In this document: positions 23,848 through 35,148 of the stretch, piece by piece | Layout of the letters: each line of letters starts with the position of its first letter | Numbering within the stretch: position 1 is the stretch's first letter | Origin: Tridacna crocea | Taxonomy: Eukaryota > Mollusca > Bivalvia > Cardiida > Cardiidae | Length of the DNA stretch: 64,000 nucleotides | Reading direction: 5' to 3' | Assembly (NCBI GenBank): GCA_943736015.1 | Contig: OX031073.1 | Span: 27,555,210 to 27,619,209, forward strand | Program-made: the position numbers and the translations under genes | Notes under the pieces: generated by a model | The model's database searches: none | Told to the model about the DNA's origin: nothing | The model's input: the letters and a program-made list of their open reading frames with translations, nothing else

Positions 23848-26283
23848 ATTGTTTGTTTATGTATTTAGTTAGACCACCCTTTATAACATTGTAATATTTA
23901 GAAAATATAGTTCTCGATTTTAGAACCTTTCTACTGTTTCATTGTACAAATCAACCCCTCTGTTTGCCGTGTGCAATTTCTTTACTCTTTAACGAAAAAC
24001 TCCGTGTTGTGAGAACTCTGAGTAGGTAGGCCTTTAAAAACATCGAGGGAGAAAAAAACTGGTTACATACACATTTTCTCCCTTACCACGTATTTTATAT
24101 AGAATAATCTACCTAACTAAAGACGCCAAATGATTTGAGCCATATTTAACGTCGTCTGCTATTGCTTTTAATTTAGAGCAATCTAATATATTGCCGTCAG
24201 CTAAAAAGTCATTGCGAAGCTAGTCCCGTTTTCGAATCCGAGAAGAATCTGACATGAGTTGGCATTTGATACAATTTCCTATTAAATGAGTCTAGAAAAA
24301 AAGTTATTAAGCAAGCCTCTTACGAGATTTCTACACGTGAACCAGACACACTTGAGCTTCCAACAACCGACTCGTCCCAAACGGATGACAGCTTCTCCAC
24401 CAGTACAAGTAACCCATCTGACACGATTGATCAATCAAGCCTACTTTGTGATCATCAATGGAAAAGAGAATTGTGTAGGGGGAAAAAAACCTGAAAATAG
24501 AAAGAATGTCAGACAATCAGAGTCCTTTATATAGCAGTTCCAGCATTGGCTGTCTGAGGGGCCACGGAAAGAAACAATAGAAATTTGGCAGCTTCTACAA
24601 ACAAAACGAGACGAATTCATTGGCTAATTTCTCCTGTCAAAAATGAAAGCAAGTGGATCGGAGTATGAACCAGACACGATAAGCTACCGTTGTAGCACTG
24701 ACATGTTGTGATTGTGGAATTTTGAAGCGAAGCAAGTTCTACTGGCAGACATATATGCCTAAGATGTATACGAAAACTTTGTTAAGAAAAGAGAAGCTTT
24801 TAAAATAAGGAAATTCCTGCTTTATTGTATACGAATGGAAACTTCTCTGATGCAAATCCTGTAACAAAAAAGAAAAAGAAATGACCTAATAGAAGAAAAA
24901 GATATTTTCCATTCTTTCAAGGGCATTTTTGAAGATTAAGTCGTGTTCTAGTCATAGATAAAGATGAAAGTCACGGTATTAAAATCCTATGTCTATGACA
25001 ACCATTAGTAAATTTCACAATGTTTACTATACATGGAACCAATAAAGATCCAACCTCTTTTCCACCAATTTATGTGAATGTTCGTTATTATCTTCTGGTT
25101 TTATACAATCCCGCGTCATTTTCTACAAAACAAAAAAAGTATTTAAAAAATTCATTTATGCTTTTCAGAAAATTATGGAAATCTGTTTAACACTGATTTA
25201 TAACCTTATAATTTATACAATATGAATGGCCTTTACGCATGGGAGGTAGGTTTTATGAAGTAGTAAATATCACCAATGGCGTCATCATTACAGTCATTTT
25301 TAACGTTCTTTATCAATTCCGATTGAAGTTTTCACCGACAACACAGACATAGATCTATTTGAATAACTTCTAGGTTGTTTATGTGTTGCTAAACAACTGT
25401 CATTGGCGCGCTATATATAGAATCACAAGATTCTCATTTTAAAATGGAAATCTCTTTGATACGGACGAGGTTAGATGTAGGTACGGAATCGGCCGAAGTG
25501 TGCGAGTGCTAGTCCCTATTCATCTACATTGAATAGATTTCTCTCTTGAGCTCGCACGTAGATGTATATTTGATAATGAGAAAACGTCGGTTTACTTCGA
25601 AAACCTCGTAACTACAGCTTGTTACAAGTTGTAGTTACGAGGTTTTCGTAGTAAACCGACAAAATATTAGAACGAGGAAGAACAGACAACGTGAAGAGCG
25701 TAAAAGAAATGGGTAAACTGTTTCAGTGACCAGTCATGAAAATGTAGCCTTTGCTTTTCATTTGATAAAAAAAAAAAAATTCGATCACACATAGGAAAAG
25801 ACAATTATTTCCTAAATCATACTGATCTTATGGTATCTGTCATTTAAAACCTGTCTCCACCATTGTCTCAATAGAATTTGGTTTTAGTTGTCCTGTATTT
25901 GTATTTCACGCCATTTTCAACAGTATTGTTATACAAAGGCACGTAAATTAGCTTATTCACCGATGGATTTCAGCAGCATTGGGCAGGGGATCTGAAATGT
26001 TTTACTACAGAACCTACGGTACGCGTAAGCGATAACTGACTAGCACTGGCAGCATCTCTTGAACCTATAAAAGCCAGATCCAAAAATTAGCGTCCTATGC
26101 TTTAATTACTGCATCAAAGAATCACATCCTGCATAATACCAACTAACCAGACAATACTAAATGTTAACAACCCTTGGACTGAGACCTTTCAAACTAATTG
26201 TGGAGAAGAAAATGCTGGTAATCGGCATTCTATCATTTTTTCTCAACATTAACTACCATTTCCTTCATTTTCCTTCAGTGTTA
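23848..26283. other. 3' flank of the P4HA-like gene
   Basis: Untranslated and intergenic sequence. No close AATAAA; the first plausible one seen is near 25037. Contains a decayed MITE A (about 23985-24205, GGAGAAAAA...TTTTCTCCC), hairpin MITE D (25586-25660) and another MITE A remnant (about 26180-26250). The short open frames here show no recognisable protein. Confidence 0.6.
25586..25660. mobile_element. Hairpin MITE family D
   Basis: Near-perfect palindrome GTCGGTTTACTTCGAAAACC ... GTAGTAAACCGAC, the best preserved copy of the family. Confidence 0.85.
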
Positions 26284-26883
26284 TGTTACGAGTCAGGCGC
26301 AACTAGAAATTAGAAGCCAGCAACAAACGATAACAATTAACAGAATTTATAAACAATAATATCAAATAATCAGTGACAATATTACAATAGTACAAAACAA
26401 TACCTTAGACGTTAAATACGGAAGACAAATTATTTCAGTCTTAATTCCAGTCTGATCCTGATCCAAACCGAATGTAATCCAAGCACACGAAAAAATCCCC
26501 ACTTTAGTCTAGTCTGATCCTAATCCAAGCTGAATGTTATCCAAGCACTAATTATATGACACAAACACAAAATAATCCCCATTGTAGTCTGGCAATCATG
26601 TATTAACTAGTGAACGCTCAGATGTAAAAAGCTTTTCCTTTTATAATAACAGAGAAACTTCCAGTAAAAAGCTTTTCCTTTTATAATAACAGAGAAACTT
26701 CCAGAAAATTCATGTTAAAATTAGTTGCATAATTTCTAGTAATCAGATTGTAAAAAGGCCCGGAAACTTCAAGAAAAATATTCCACAAGAGAGAATCCAG
26801 TTCTAAAATAGCAACAGGGGAAAACCATTCAAAATAAATACACACATGAACAAAGCTAGGAATAACTGGGTTTGTACATAACA
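26284..26883 (-). repeat. 3' LTR of Gmr1-like copy 2
   Basis: Starts TGTTACGAGTCAGGCG, ends GTACATAACA. More diverged from copy 1 than the two copy 1 LTRs are from each other; internal 41-base duplication. Confidence 0.88.
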
Positions 26884-27109
26884 CTTCCCCCCTTGAAAAG
26901 AAAAAGAAAGGTTTATAAAATAAATTTTTTTTTTTTACAATATTATTTATATACATGTATATGGTACTTTAACTGAAGTATTACATAGGAAATGACAAAC
27001 TCAAATATTAATTATTTCAGACTAATGAAAATAGTCAAGGTAATGAAAGTACAATTTGGAAATCCAGTTCGAACTTGATTTAGGGAAAATGACTATTTAA
27101 ATTTCAAAC

Positions 27110-28264
27110 TCTTGAAAAAGCATCTGGTATAATGTTATCTTTCCCTTTTATGTGTCTTATGTCAAGATTAAACTCTTGAAGCAATAAACTGCACCTCAAT
27201 AATCTTTGATTCTTATTCTTAAGTTTGTGTAGAAAACTTAAAGGGTTATGTTCACTGAATACAACAATTGGTGAAGTTGAAGAGGTTAAATAAACTTCGA
27301 ACTGCTGGATTGCCAGAAATAAAGCGAGACACTCCTTTCTATAGTAGGGTAGTTTTTCTGATGTTTGTTAAACTTCTTAGAAAAGTAACAAACTGGGTGA
27401 TCAATACCATTATTATCTTCTTGTAAAAGAACAGCACCAATACCAACATCACTTGCATCAACAGCTAATTTGAAACATATGTCAAAATCAGGTGCCAAGA
27501 GAACTGGTGCCCTCTTTAGTATGGCTTTTAGACGATTCAAATGCATCTTGACATTTGTCATTCCATTTGAACTTTGTGCTTTTCTTAAGTAAATTTGTTA
27601 AAGGTTCAGCAATACCTGAGAAATTGTTACAGAATTTCCTATAGTAGCCAGCCATACCAAGAAATCGCATCAGCTGTCTTTTACATTTAGGCACAGGAAA
27701 CTCAGAGATAGCATTGACCTTAGCTTCTAAAGGTTTAACTTGACCCTGTCCCACAAGATGTCCTAGAAATGTTTCAGTAGCATGACAAAATTCAGATTTT
27801 GCAAGATTCACAGTCAGTTTCGCTTTACTGAGTCGGTCGAAGAACTTCCTGATTCTTTGAAGGTGGTCACTCCAACTATCTGAGTAGATGATGACGTCGT
27901 CAATATATGCATCACAGGCATCTAATCCATATATAACATTGTTTGCAACTTTGTACTGGTACAACTTCGTACTGGTACAGACCGTTTGGAGTAGCAAAGG
28001 CTGATACTTCTTTTGCTATATCAGTCAGTGGAACTTGCCAGAATCCTTTTAGCAGGTCAAATTTGGTGACGTATTTAGAATTTCCAACTTTGTCAATACA
28101 GTCATCAATTCTTGGTATTGGAAAAGAGTCTGTTTTTGTCACAGAGTTCACTTTACGATAGTCAGTACACATTCTATAAGTTCCATTTGATTTGGGTACT
28201 AATATACACGGTGAACTGTAATTAATCTGGCTAGGTTCAATAAAGTCATTTTCCAGTAAGTATT
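27110..28264 (-). pseudogene. Copy 2 reverse transcriptase and RNase H, frame-broken
   Basis: Pieces at 27912-28172, 27488-27997 and 27286-27561 match copy 1 RT and RNase H: MCTDYRKVNSV, YIDDVI, KLAVDASDVGIGAVL. The stretch from MPFGMKNSPATFQRL up to the YIDD region is replaced by a small duplication of ACTGGTACA (about 27950-27978), removing RT motif residues. Frameshifts occur near 27540 and 27350. Not functional. Confidence 0.85.
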
Positions 28265-30091
28265 TTACTGCAACCTGGAGATTTTCTGTTTCAAAGGATT
28301 CATTCTAAATGGATGTTGCTTTATTGGTTTAGAATCTTCCACAATGACATCATGATAGATTTTATCAGTTCTTGTGGGGATATCAGGAAATAAATGTTCA
28401 TATTCATGTATCAACTGTTTCAGCTCTTCCTGCTGTGATGGTGCCAAGTGAGAAAGTTTGTTGTCAAGGTTTCTCAAAATATCAGAATTCTCAAGTTTAG
28501 ATGGACCAGGATCAGATTTATCAATAAAGTCAGAATTTACTTCAAGTTCAAATACATTTGATTCTTGTGGGACAGTGTTTACAACTGTAATTGGTTTTGA
28601 AATAGAGCTATCTCTGTCAAAGTATTCCTTAAACATTTTTACATGACACATTTGTTTGTTTTTACGCCTTCCTGGAGTATTAATTATATAGTTTAAATCA
28701 CTTGTTTTCTTGTCAATAGTGTAGGGTCCAAAATATCTTGCCTGTAGAGGTCTGCCAGGTATTGGCAAAAGAGCAAGGACTTTGTCACCTGGTTTAAATT
28801 TTCTATCAATAACATGGTTTTCATATCTTGCTTTCATTTTGCCCTGAGACGTTTTAAGATTAGACCTAGCAACCTCACATGCCCTAGACAGTCTATTTCT
28901 GAAGTCAGAAACATACTGTAGTAAATTCAAAGATGTTTCATCATTTGAGAGAAATTTCTCTTTCAAAAGTTTTAAAGGTCCACGAACAGAATTACCAAAA
29001 ACTAATTCAAAAGGACTGAAACAAAGAGATTCTTGTACAGATTCTCTGACTGCAAATAGTAACAAATGGATGCCCTCATCCCAATCTTTTTCAGTGTCAA
29101 AGCAATATGAACTTACCATATTTTTTAATGTCTGGTGAAATCTTTCGAAAGCACCTTGACTTTCAGGGTGATAAGCGGATGACCTGTATTGCTTGATCCC
29201 TAATTCATGCATAACCTGTTGAAATATACCAGACATGAAATTTGACCCTTGATCAGACTGAACTGATTTTGGAAGACCAACAAATGTGAAATACTTTATA
29301 AGAGCTTTGACTATTGACTTTGTTTTTATGTTCCTTAAAGGTATAGCTTCAGGAAAACGTGTAGAAGTACACATAATTGTTAAGAGATACTCATTTCCTG
29401 ACTTGGTTCGAGGTAAAGGACCAACACAATCTATAAGTATCCTACTAAAAGGTTCATCAAAAGCAGGAATAGGTTGTAATTGAGCTTTGGGAATGGTTTG
29501 GTGGGGTTTACATACCATCTGACATGTATGGCAAGTTTTACAATATTTAGAGACATCTGATTTGAGACCAGGCCAATCAAAATGATTAATCATTTTATGA
29601 TAGGTCTTGTTTATACCTAGATGACCTGACATAGGACTTTCATGGGCTATACTTAGTATTTCATGACGATATGACTTTGGAACCACAATTTGGTGGTAAA
29701 CAGCCCATTCATCATCAGCTGGGACATCAAATGGTCGCCATTTTCTCATTAGAATCCCATTCTTTATATAGTAACACATTGGGACTTGTGAAATTTTATC
29801 CTCGAGTAAAGCCCTAAAAATCAATTTTGAAATCTCAGGATCAGTTTGCTGTTCCTGGATAAGCTGCGACTTTGACAGCGTGTCGTGACCTTGGTCAATA
29901 GACCGTGGTGGTGAATGACAAGACATTGACGAGTCTGTCTGAGTATCAGACAAACTGGAATCAAGAGACCTTTTAATCTCATTATTAAAATATTGACCGA
30001 TAAAAGTATCCGTCAAGTCAATGTCAGAGTTTGAGTTTTTCAAAATGGCCTTTTTAGCCATAGCTCTGGTAACTGCACAAGAAGGATACAA
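28265..30091 (-). CDS. Copy 2 protease-integrase linker and integrase (open)
   Basis: 608-residue frame starting inside the protease-integrase linker (MYPSCAVTRAMAKKAIL). Full integrase: zinc domain GHLGINKTYHKMI with YCKTCHTCQ, DDE residues in LIDCVGPLPRTKSG, VQSDQGSNFMSG and YHPESQGAFERF, then the GPY/F module. It is unbroken where copy 1 has its extra T. It is frameshifted at 28265 at the entry into RT. The start of the protease with its DTGAS motif is deleted. Confidence 0.88.
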   Translation of the reverse strand: MYPSCAVTRAMAKKAILKNSNSDIDLTDTFIGQYFNNEIKRSLDSSLSDTQTDSSMSCHSPPRSIDQGHDTLSKSQLIQEQQTDPEISKLIFRALLEDKISQVPMCYYIKNGILMRKWRPFDVPADDEWAVYHQIVVPKSYRHEILSIAHESPMSGHLGINKTYHKMINHFDWPGLKSDVSKYCKTCHTCQMVCKPHQTIPKAQLQPIPAFDEPFSRILIDCVGPLPRTKSGNEYLLTIMCTSTRFPEAIPLRNIKTKSIVKALIKYFTFVGLPKSVQSDQGSNFMSGIFQQVMHELGIKQYRSSAYHPESQGAFERFHQTLKNMVSSYCFDTEKDWDEGIHLLLFAVRESVQESLCFSPFELVFGNSVRGPLKLLKEKFLSNDETSLNLLQYVSDFRNRLSRACEVARSNLKTSQGKMKARYENHVIDRKFKPGDKVLALLPIPGRPLQARYFGPYTIDKKTSDLNYIINTPGRRKNKQMCHVKMFKEYFDRDSSISKPITVVNTVPQESNVFELEVNSDFIDKSDPGPSKLENSDILRNLDNKLSHLAPSQQEELKQLIHEYEHLFPDIPTRTDKIYHDVIVEDSKPIKQHPFRMNPLKQKISRLQ

Positions 30092-30220
30092 GTCAGGAAT
30101 TTCCTACTCGATAGGGTCATCTGTTTGACCTATATTTGGTGTGTCAGTTACAAGTGGATTAACCACAACCTTATCTCCAGCTAAGTCATTGCCTAGCAGT
30201 AAATGGACACCTTTAAATGG

Positions 30221-30357
30221 TTGTAAAAAGCCCCGGAAACTCCCAGAACAATATTCCACAAGAGAGAATCCAGTTCTAAAAATAGCAACAGGGGAAAACC
30301 ATTCACAATAAATACACACATGAACAAAGCTAGGAATAACTGGGCATGTACATAACA
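30221..30357 (-). repeat. 5' LTR stub of copy 2
   Basis: Matches the last 137 bases of the left LTR (TTGTAAAAAG to ACATAACA) and is fused to internal pol sequence. Confidence 0.85.
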
Positions 30358-32047
30358 GTAATTCTTCTTTTTCTAGACATTCCATCGTTTTGGTTTTATC
30401 TGGTGCGTCATTTTCACATAAATGATATTAAATTGGACGATTCTTCAATATTTCATCCATTAGAACTCATCTGATAAAATAAATCGACATTGCACAGCAG
30501 TGAAATACTGGTTGCATTCAAGTCTGATGTTGCAGATATAGTTCAATGACAACTGAGATCAATATGGGTCTTCTTGGTATGTATTGCTCTTCTGGCGAAA
30601 AAAGTGCCTATTTAGTTTGGTAAAGCAAAAGGCGTTTGAGATTAGCAGGTCTGTGCTTGAAGTCAAAAGAAAACTAAACCAAAAGGGAAAGGAAACAGAG
30701 ACCAATGCTGCGAAAGCACTGGATATGATAAGCAAACAATTCTATATGAAAAAGGACTTTCAGGCACATTTAAACCAGATTTTTTTTTAAATTTGTTATA
30801 TCTTAATATTACAATCTACTTTGGTATTCGGGAAGGACAGATAATAGGAACTTATTGTGAGGTGATACAAGTTAAAAACATAACTGGCACTGTTCCATCG
30901 TTTGTGCCATAACAAGCGTGTCATTTGCACATGAATGACGAATGCCATTAATTTGGACGATTCTTGGATATTTTGTCTAGTTAACCTCGTCTAATAAAAG
31001 TAAAAAAAAAAAAAAAAAAAAATGCACAGCGGTGAAATCCTGGTTGCAAGTTTGATGTTGTAGATATAGTTCAGTCTGCTGTAGAATGTCAATTGTCTTC
31101 GCTATTGGTCTTCCTGGTAAGTACTGCTCTTAATTTTGAGGGCCTTATTCTAATTCTTGCTCTAAGATTAAAAATTGTCAAAATTTCATTTAAAATTAAC
31201 TCTTATTGTACTCTTTTATCTTTATTCAGTAAATAAACTTTGTTAATTGTTAGAGGCTTGTTGCTGGTTTTCTTTCTCGTTACGCTTGTCTCGTAAAAGT
31301 AGGCCTCCGTAAATTTGTGTCAGAAGGCAATTAGAAATGTGAAGCCAAAAAGTGCATTTCAATTTACAGGCCAACAATTCGGAACAAAAACCTTTAAATG
31401 TTCTTTTACGACTTACACTTGTCATCAGCAGATATTTTTTTCACTTTAAACATTAACGCTTTAGCACTTGCTTCCGAGTTTTATCGACCTTGAGAAAGAA
31501 GGCTCTTGAAAACACTGGGAGAAAATGCTGGCGACCAACATGTTATGTTTTACTCATAATATTGTAATGTGAGGTACACCTATGACCATTGTTAGTCAGA
31601 AAACACGTGTAATGATTCTATGATCATCGTATACATGTTTCTCTGAAGATACATAACCATTAGAAGTCGATAACTTATTGTTTTACATTGTTTAAAGTTG
31701 GTAATAGGAGGAACTCGCATTGTCAACTTCATATTTGACAGGTCATGGAAACCCATTACAAATACACATAAGTCATTCCATACGCCTGAAAAGCGCATGA
31801 AATGCATTTTATGCAATCCCATTGACTCAAGGAATTGATAACTTACTTGTATTGTTTCTTGCAATCAATGGCATTTGACCTGCTCCTGTTTGTAAAACTT
31901 GTTAAGATTTTTAGTCGTAAGGCCAGCCGGTGATTCGGAACTACTTGTCTCTTGTGAAATTTACTTTTAAGGTAGAATTACCCTGCCTTGTACTAAAAGA
32001 TATGTTACAACGACTTAATCTAAGTTTTTACGAATGACTAGAATATT
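30358..32047. other. Intergenic segment with an internal duplication
   Basis: About 30385-30590 and 30895-31130 are diverged copies sharing TTGGACGATTCTT, CAGCGGTGAAAT-like, CTGGTTGCA, TGATGTTG.AGATATAGTTCA and GGTCTTC.TGGTA. Each has a short ATG frame ending at a GT donor-like site. Poly-A run at 31002-31022; MITE A remnant near 31455-31565. No confirmed gene. Confidence 0.45.
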
Positions 32048-32868
32048 TGAGGTCTAGCGCTCTGCCAGTTTTATTAACTTTTAAAAATCCGAAAGGAACA
32101 TTCTGCTATCCGAACATGGACTAGATTTTGTTCGGCGGACTTACAAATCTTTCGGATTTTTCCGAAAGCGGAAGCATTGGACAAGCTTAATATAGACTCT
32201 GTAGGAGCCTATGTTGTGATTGGTCACTCAATGCCTGTGTAGGCATTTGGAAGTTTTGAAGTGTTCAAGGGCGCGGTATTATAAAAGGGAAAGCGCACAA
32301 GGAACGCTAGCTTTTTCACTCTGGATTTCGGCCTTAACGTATCAAAACTATGTCTTTTTAGTTCTACCACGAAAATTCTAATTTTTCTTTAGTTTACGAA
32401 TTTTCTCTATACAATTAAAGTAGATTTATATAACATTTAAAACGACAGATCTAGGATCAGGACTACTGGACACAGCCACGTACCGGACTGGGATCAGACA
32501 ACAGAAAGGAGAGGATTGAAATGTAAATGAAAACACTCAATTCTAATTATCTGAGAAATTTTTAATATCTTTTTTAATAACGTAATCGTAACTTTCCATT
32601 TACGACAGATCTAGTAAAGTTAGATTATAGATATTTATGCATTAAAATAAATTTTCTTAACCTTATTTAGTCTACTAAGTCTGTCGTCTGAACATACCCC
32701 CCCCCACCCCACCTTTATTTTTGTCGGCCAATTTCTGTCATCTGCTTACGGGAAGTCTTATATTTCCATCCTATTTTATTTCGGATTCGGCGAGGGATCG
32801 GAGGTTGCAATATTCAGGAAGGAAAGTTACCAGAAAGAACGGCCCTATATAGATATTCCTATTACAAT

Positions 32869-32886
32869 TGGCGTCAGAAGTGGGAT
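32869..32886 (+). other. Primer binding site, tRNA-Leu-like
   Basis: TGGCGTCAGAAGTGGGAT, two bases after the putative LTR end. It resembles the complement of a tRNA-Leu 3' end (TGGTGTCAGAAGTGGG) with one difference. Confidence 0.6.
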
Positions 32887-33139
32887 GCTGATATACTTTC
32901 AGCATCACAGACAAGTCTCAAATTTCTTTCTGGAACAGTTTGGCATGTTTGGACTGCACAGAGGAGACACTAGCAGACGACTTTTGGCAGTGTAAAGCTT
33001 TGGATAGGTCTATTTAAGGAAACACAGGTCGGGTTCGGACTTACAACCACGACCTTACGACAGCGCTAGGCTCGGATTTTAGCTTACCTTAAAAAAAAAG
33101 AGAACTTTTGGAATCCGTCCATTATCTGACTTTAACCTG

Positions 33140-33480
33140 AGGATTTTTACTTTCGGATCCGAACACTACTGGGACTGTGCGTCGTTGCTGGAATTTCATT
33201 ACCGGAGTATTTCCGTTTTGCAGGCCGAATATCGGGAGTCTTTGAGATCCGAAAATCGTGTCTTTAACTTTAAAATTAGAAAGCTTCGTTCGGATCCAAA
33301 CACTAGGTCTGCACTTTCGGATCCGTGCATTGCTGGATCCGAACATCACGGATTATAAAATCGGATCCGAACACCGGGTATTTTCGGATCCGAACAACGT
33401 CATTAGATATTTGGATCCAACCATTATAGGCTTCACTTTCGGTTCCATGCGTTAGGAATTTTTAGATCCACACATTTTAT
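33140..33480 (+). repeat. Cluster of TCGGATCCGA motifs in the element leader
   Basis: At least eight copies, exact or mutated, of the palindrome TTCGGATCCGAACA spaced by about 15-50 bases, between the primer site and gag. Possibly a decayed tandem repeat in the RNA leader. Confidence 0.7.
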
Positions 33481-33709
33481 TTTTTTTAGGAGCTAGCCTC
33501 GAGAGCTGTTGTCCGGATATACAGCCTTTGTTTATTGGAGTTCAAATCCAAACAATTTGAATTATTTAACTTTACTGGACTTCCTAGTAAATCTAGTAAA
33601 GAGCTGAGAGATGAAATTTCATCGGAATTAGTCTGGAATCCTGGTAGACGGAATTTACTCATTTTCATTCTCTAGGAAAAGCTCAATTAACATTTTTACA
33701 AAAAAAAAC

Positions 33710-34605
33710 ATGGCAAATCAGGAAACTCCGAGGTAAATTTCAATATCAGCCATCCTGGAGGTGGGGAAGATGACTATAGAGGTGAGGATGGAGATCATAA
33801 CTATGTATCACCGGAGCGTAGGTACAGACAGAGTTCTCATAACATCAAACCTGATCCATTCACAAGTGAGGAGGATTGGGAACAGTATATTTCATATTTT
33901 GAGGACTGTGCTGACTTGGCACAATGGTCGGAAAAAGAAAAGTTACTGTACCTGGCAATTTCATTAAAGCACCAGGCAAGGCTACATTATAGCTCTCTTC
34001 CGGCCAATGAAAAGCGCTCCTATCGTTTGTTAACTACCCGACTACAGCAGAGTTTTGGAAGTAATAGACAAACCACTAGATGGTTATCGAAAATTCAGAA
34101 CAGGACAAGGGGCAAAAACGAGTCAGTTGCCACCTTTGAGGATGAGATAAGGCTATATGCCCAGAGGGTGTATGTGTCACCTGGATCAGAGGCACAAGAG
34201 ATGTTAGCGTTAGAACATTTCCACAAAAGCTTTTCACCTGAGATGAGATGCAGACTGATGGATAACGGCTGCAGGACGATCAGGGAGGCTGTGGAAATAG
34301 TGGAACGCTACGAAGACGTGTTAGGGAGATCCAAGACCACTTTTGAGGCGTCTCGTGTACGGGGTATAGCGGTGCACGGAAATTTGTCAAGTTCTGATTG
34401 AAAGGATAACAGGGATCTTGATGCCCTGAGAGATACAATCAAACGTATAGAACAACGACTCGATAAGCTTGAAACCTGAAAAGGTGACAAGGCATGCTTT
34501 ACTTGTGGATCTAACGATCACCTCTATAGGAATTGTCCTAACAAGAATAAGCCGAAAAGGAAAACTTCAAAGAACCAGGAAAACGCCAAACCGTCAACCC
34601 AGTAG
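33710..34605 (+). pseudogene. Gag of the decayed Ty3/gypsy element
   Basis: ATG at 33710 is followed by an early frame loss. The readable part includes KPDPFTSEEDWEQYISYFED, LLYLAISLKHQARLHYSSLP and AVEIVERYEDVLG (capsid-like helices), then a CCHC knuckle CFTCGSNDHLYRNC. In-frame TGA at 34399 and 34477. The gag end at 34603 is TAG. Confidence 0.8.
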
Positions 34606-34613
34606 GTAGTGGG

Positions 34614-35000
34614 GTGACGGATGATGACAGAAATCGACCTATCTATAGCAATCAAAGATTTAAGGCCAGCTCAGACATTATTTCAAGGATTGGGCAAGTT
34701 GGTAGGAAACCATTTAAATGGGATAATGGTTTATACATTCAGGGTAATATCAATAATAACGAAATTCCATTTTTGCTTGACAGTGGTGCCACTGCAACAC
34801 TAATATCTGAGGAAACATATGACCAGATTGGCGGAGAGAAAAGCTTGCTACTTTCTCATAGCGACATGCGAATTCAGGGTGTTGATGGCGCCAATATCAA
34901 AGTGCGTGGATATGTTAACACAAATATCACTTTTGGGAATTATACAGCAAAAGTAACTGTAATTGTCTGTGATATGTCCCTTCTGGGAATACTTGGTTAG
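34614..35000 (+). pseudogene. Aspartic protease of the decayed element
   Basis: 128 residues; catalytic LLDSGATATLISEETYDQIG and a GILG C-terminal motif where TAG interrupts before DFIMENVKQW. Read in a different frame from gag, as is common, and from the RT frame, which suggests an extra indel. Confidence 0.8.
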
Positions 35001-35148
35001 GACTTTATCATGGAGAATGTCAAGCAGTGGAACATCGAAACTTTAGAATTGTACACTAAGAATGGCAGTGTAATTCACTGTTATTCTGGGGAAGAAACTA
35101 CTACAGTCTGTAGAGTAAGAGGTCAATGAGGGGGTAGATATCCCAGCA

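Larger units (their letters stand above)
26284..30357 (-). mobile_element. Gmr1-like LTR retrotransposon, copy 2 (5' deleted)
   Basis: Same family as 16537-22628. The 3' LTR (26284-26883, 600 bases) holds a 41-base tandem duplication near 26625-26705. Protease end, integrase, RT and RNase H remain, but gag, the primer site and most of the 5' LTR are gone: the protease coding sequence joins directly to LTR sequence at about 30220, leaving a 137-base LTR stub (30221-30357). No clear target duplication (GTTA at the left, GTAA at the right). Confidence 0.9.
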
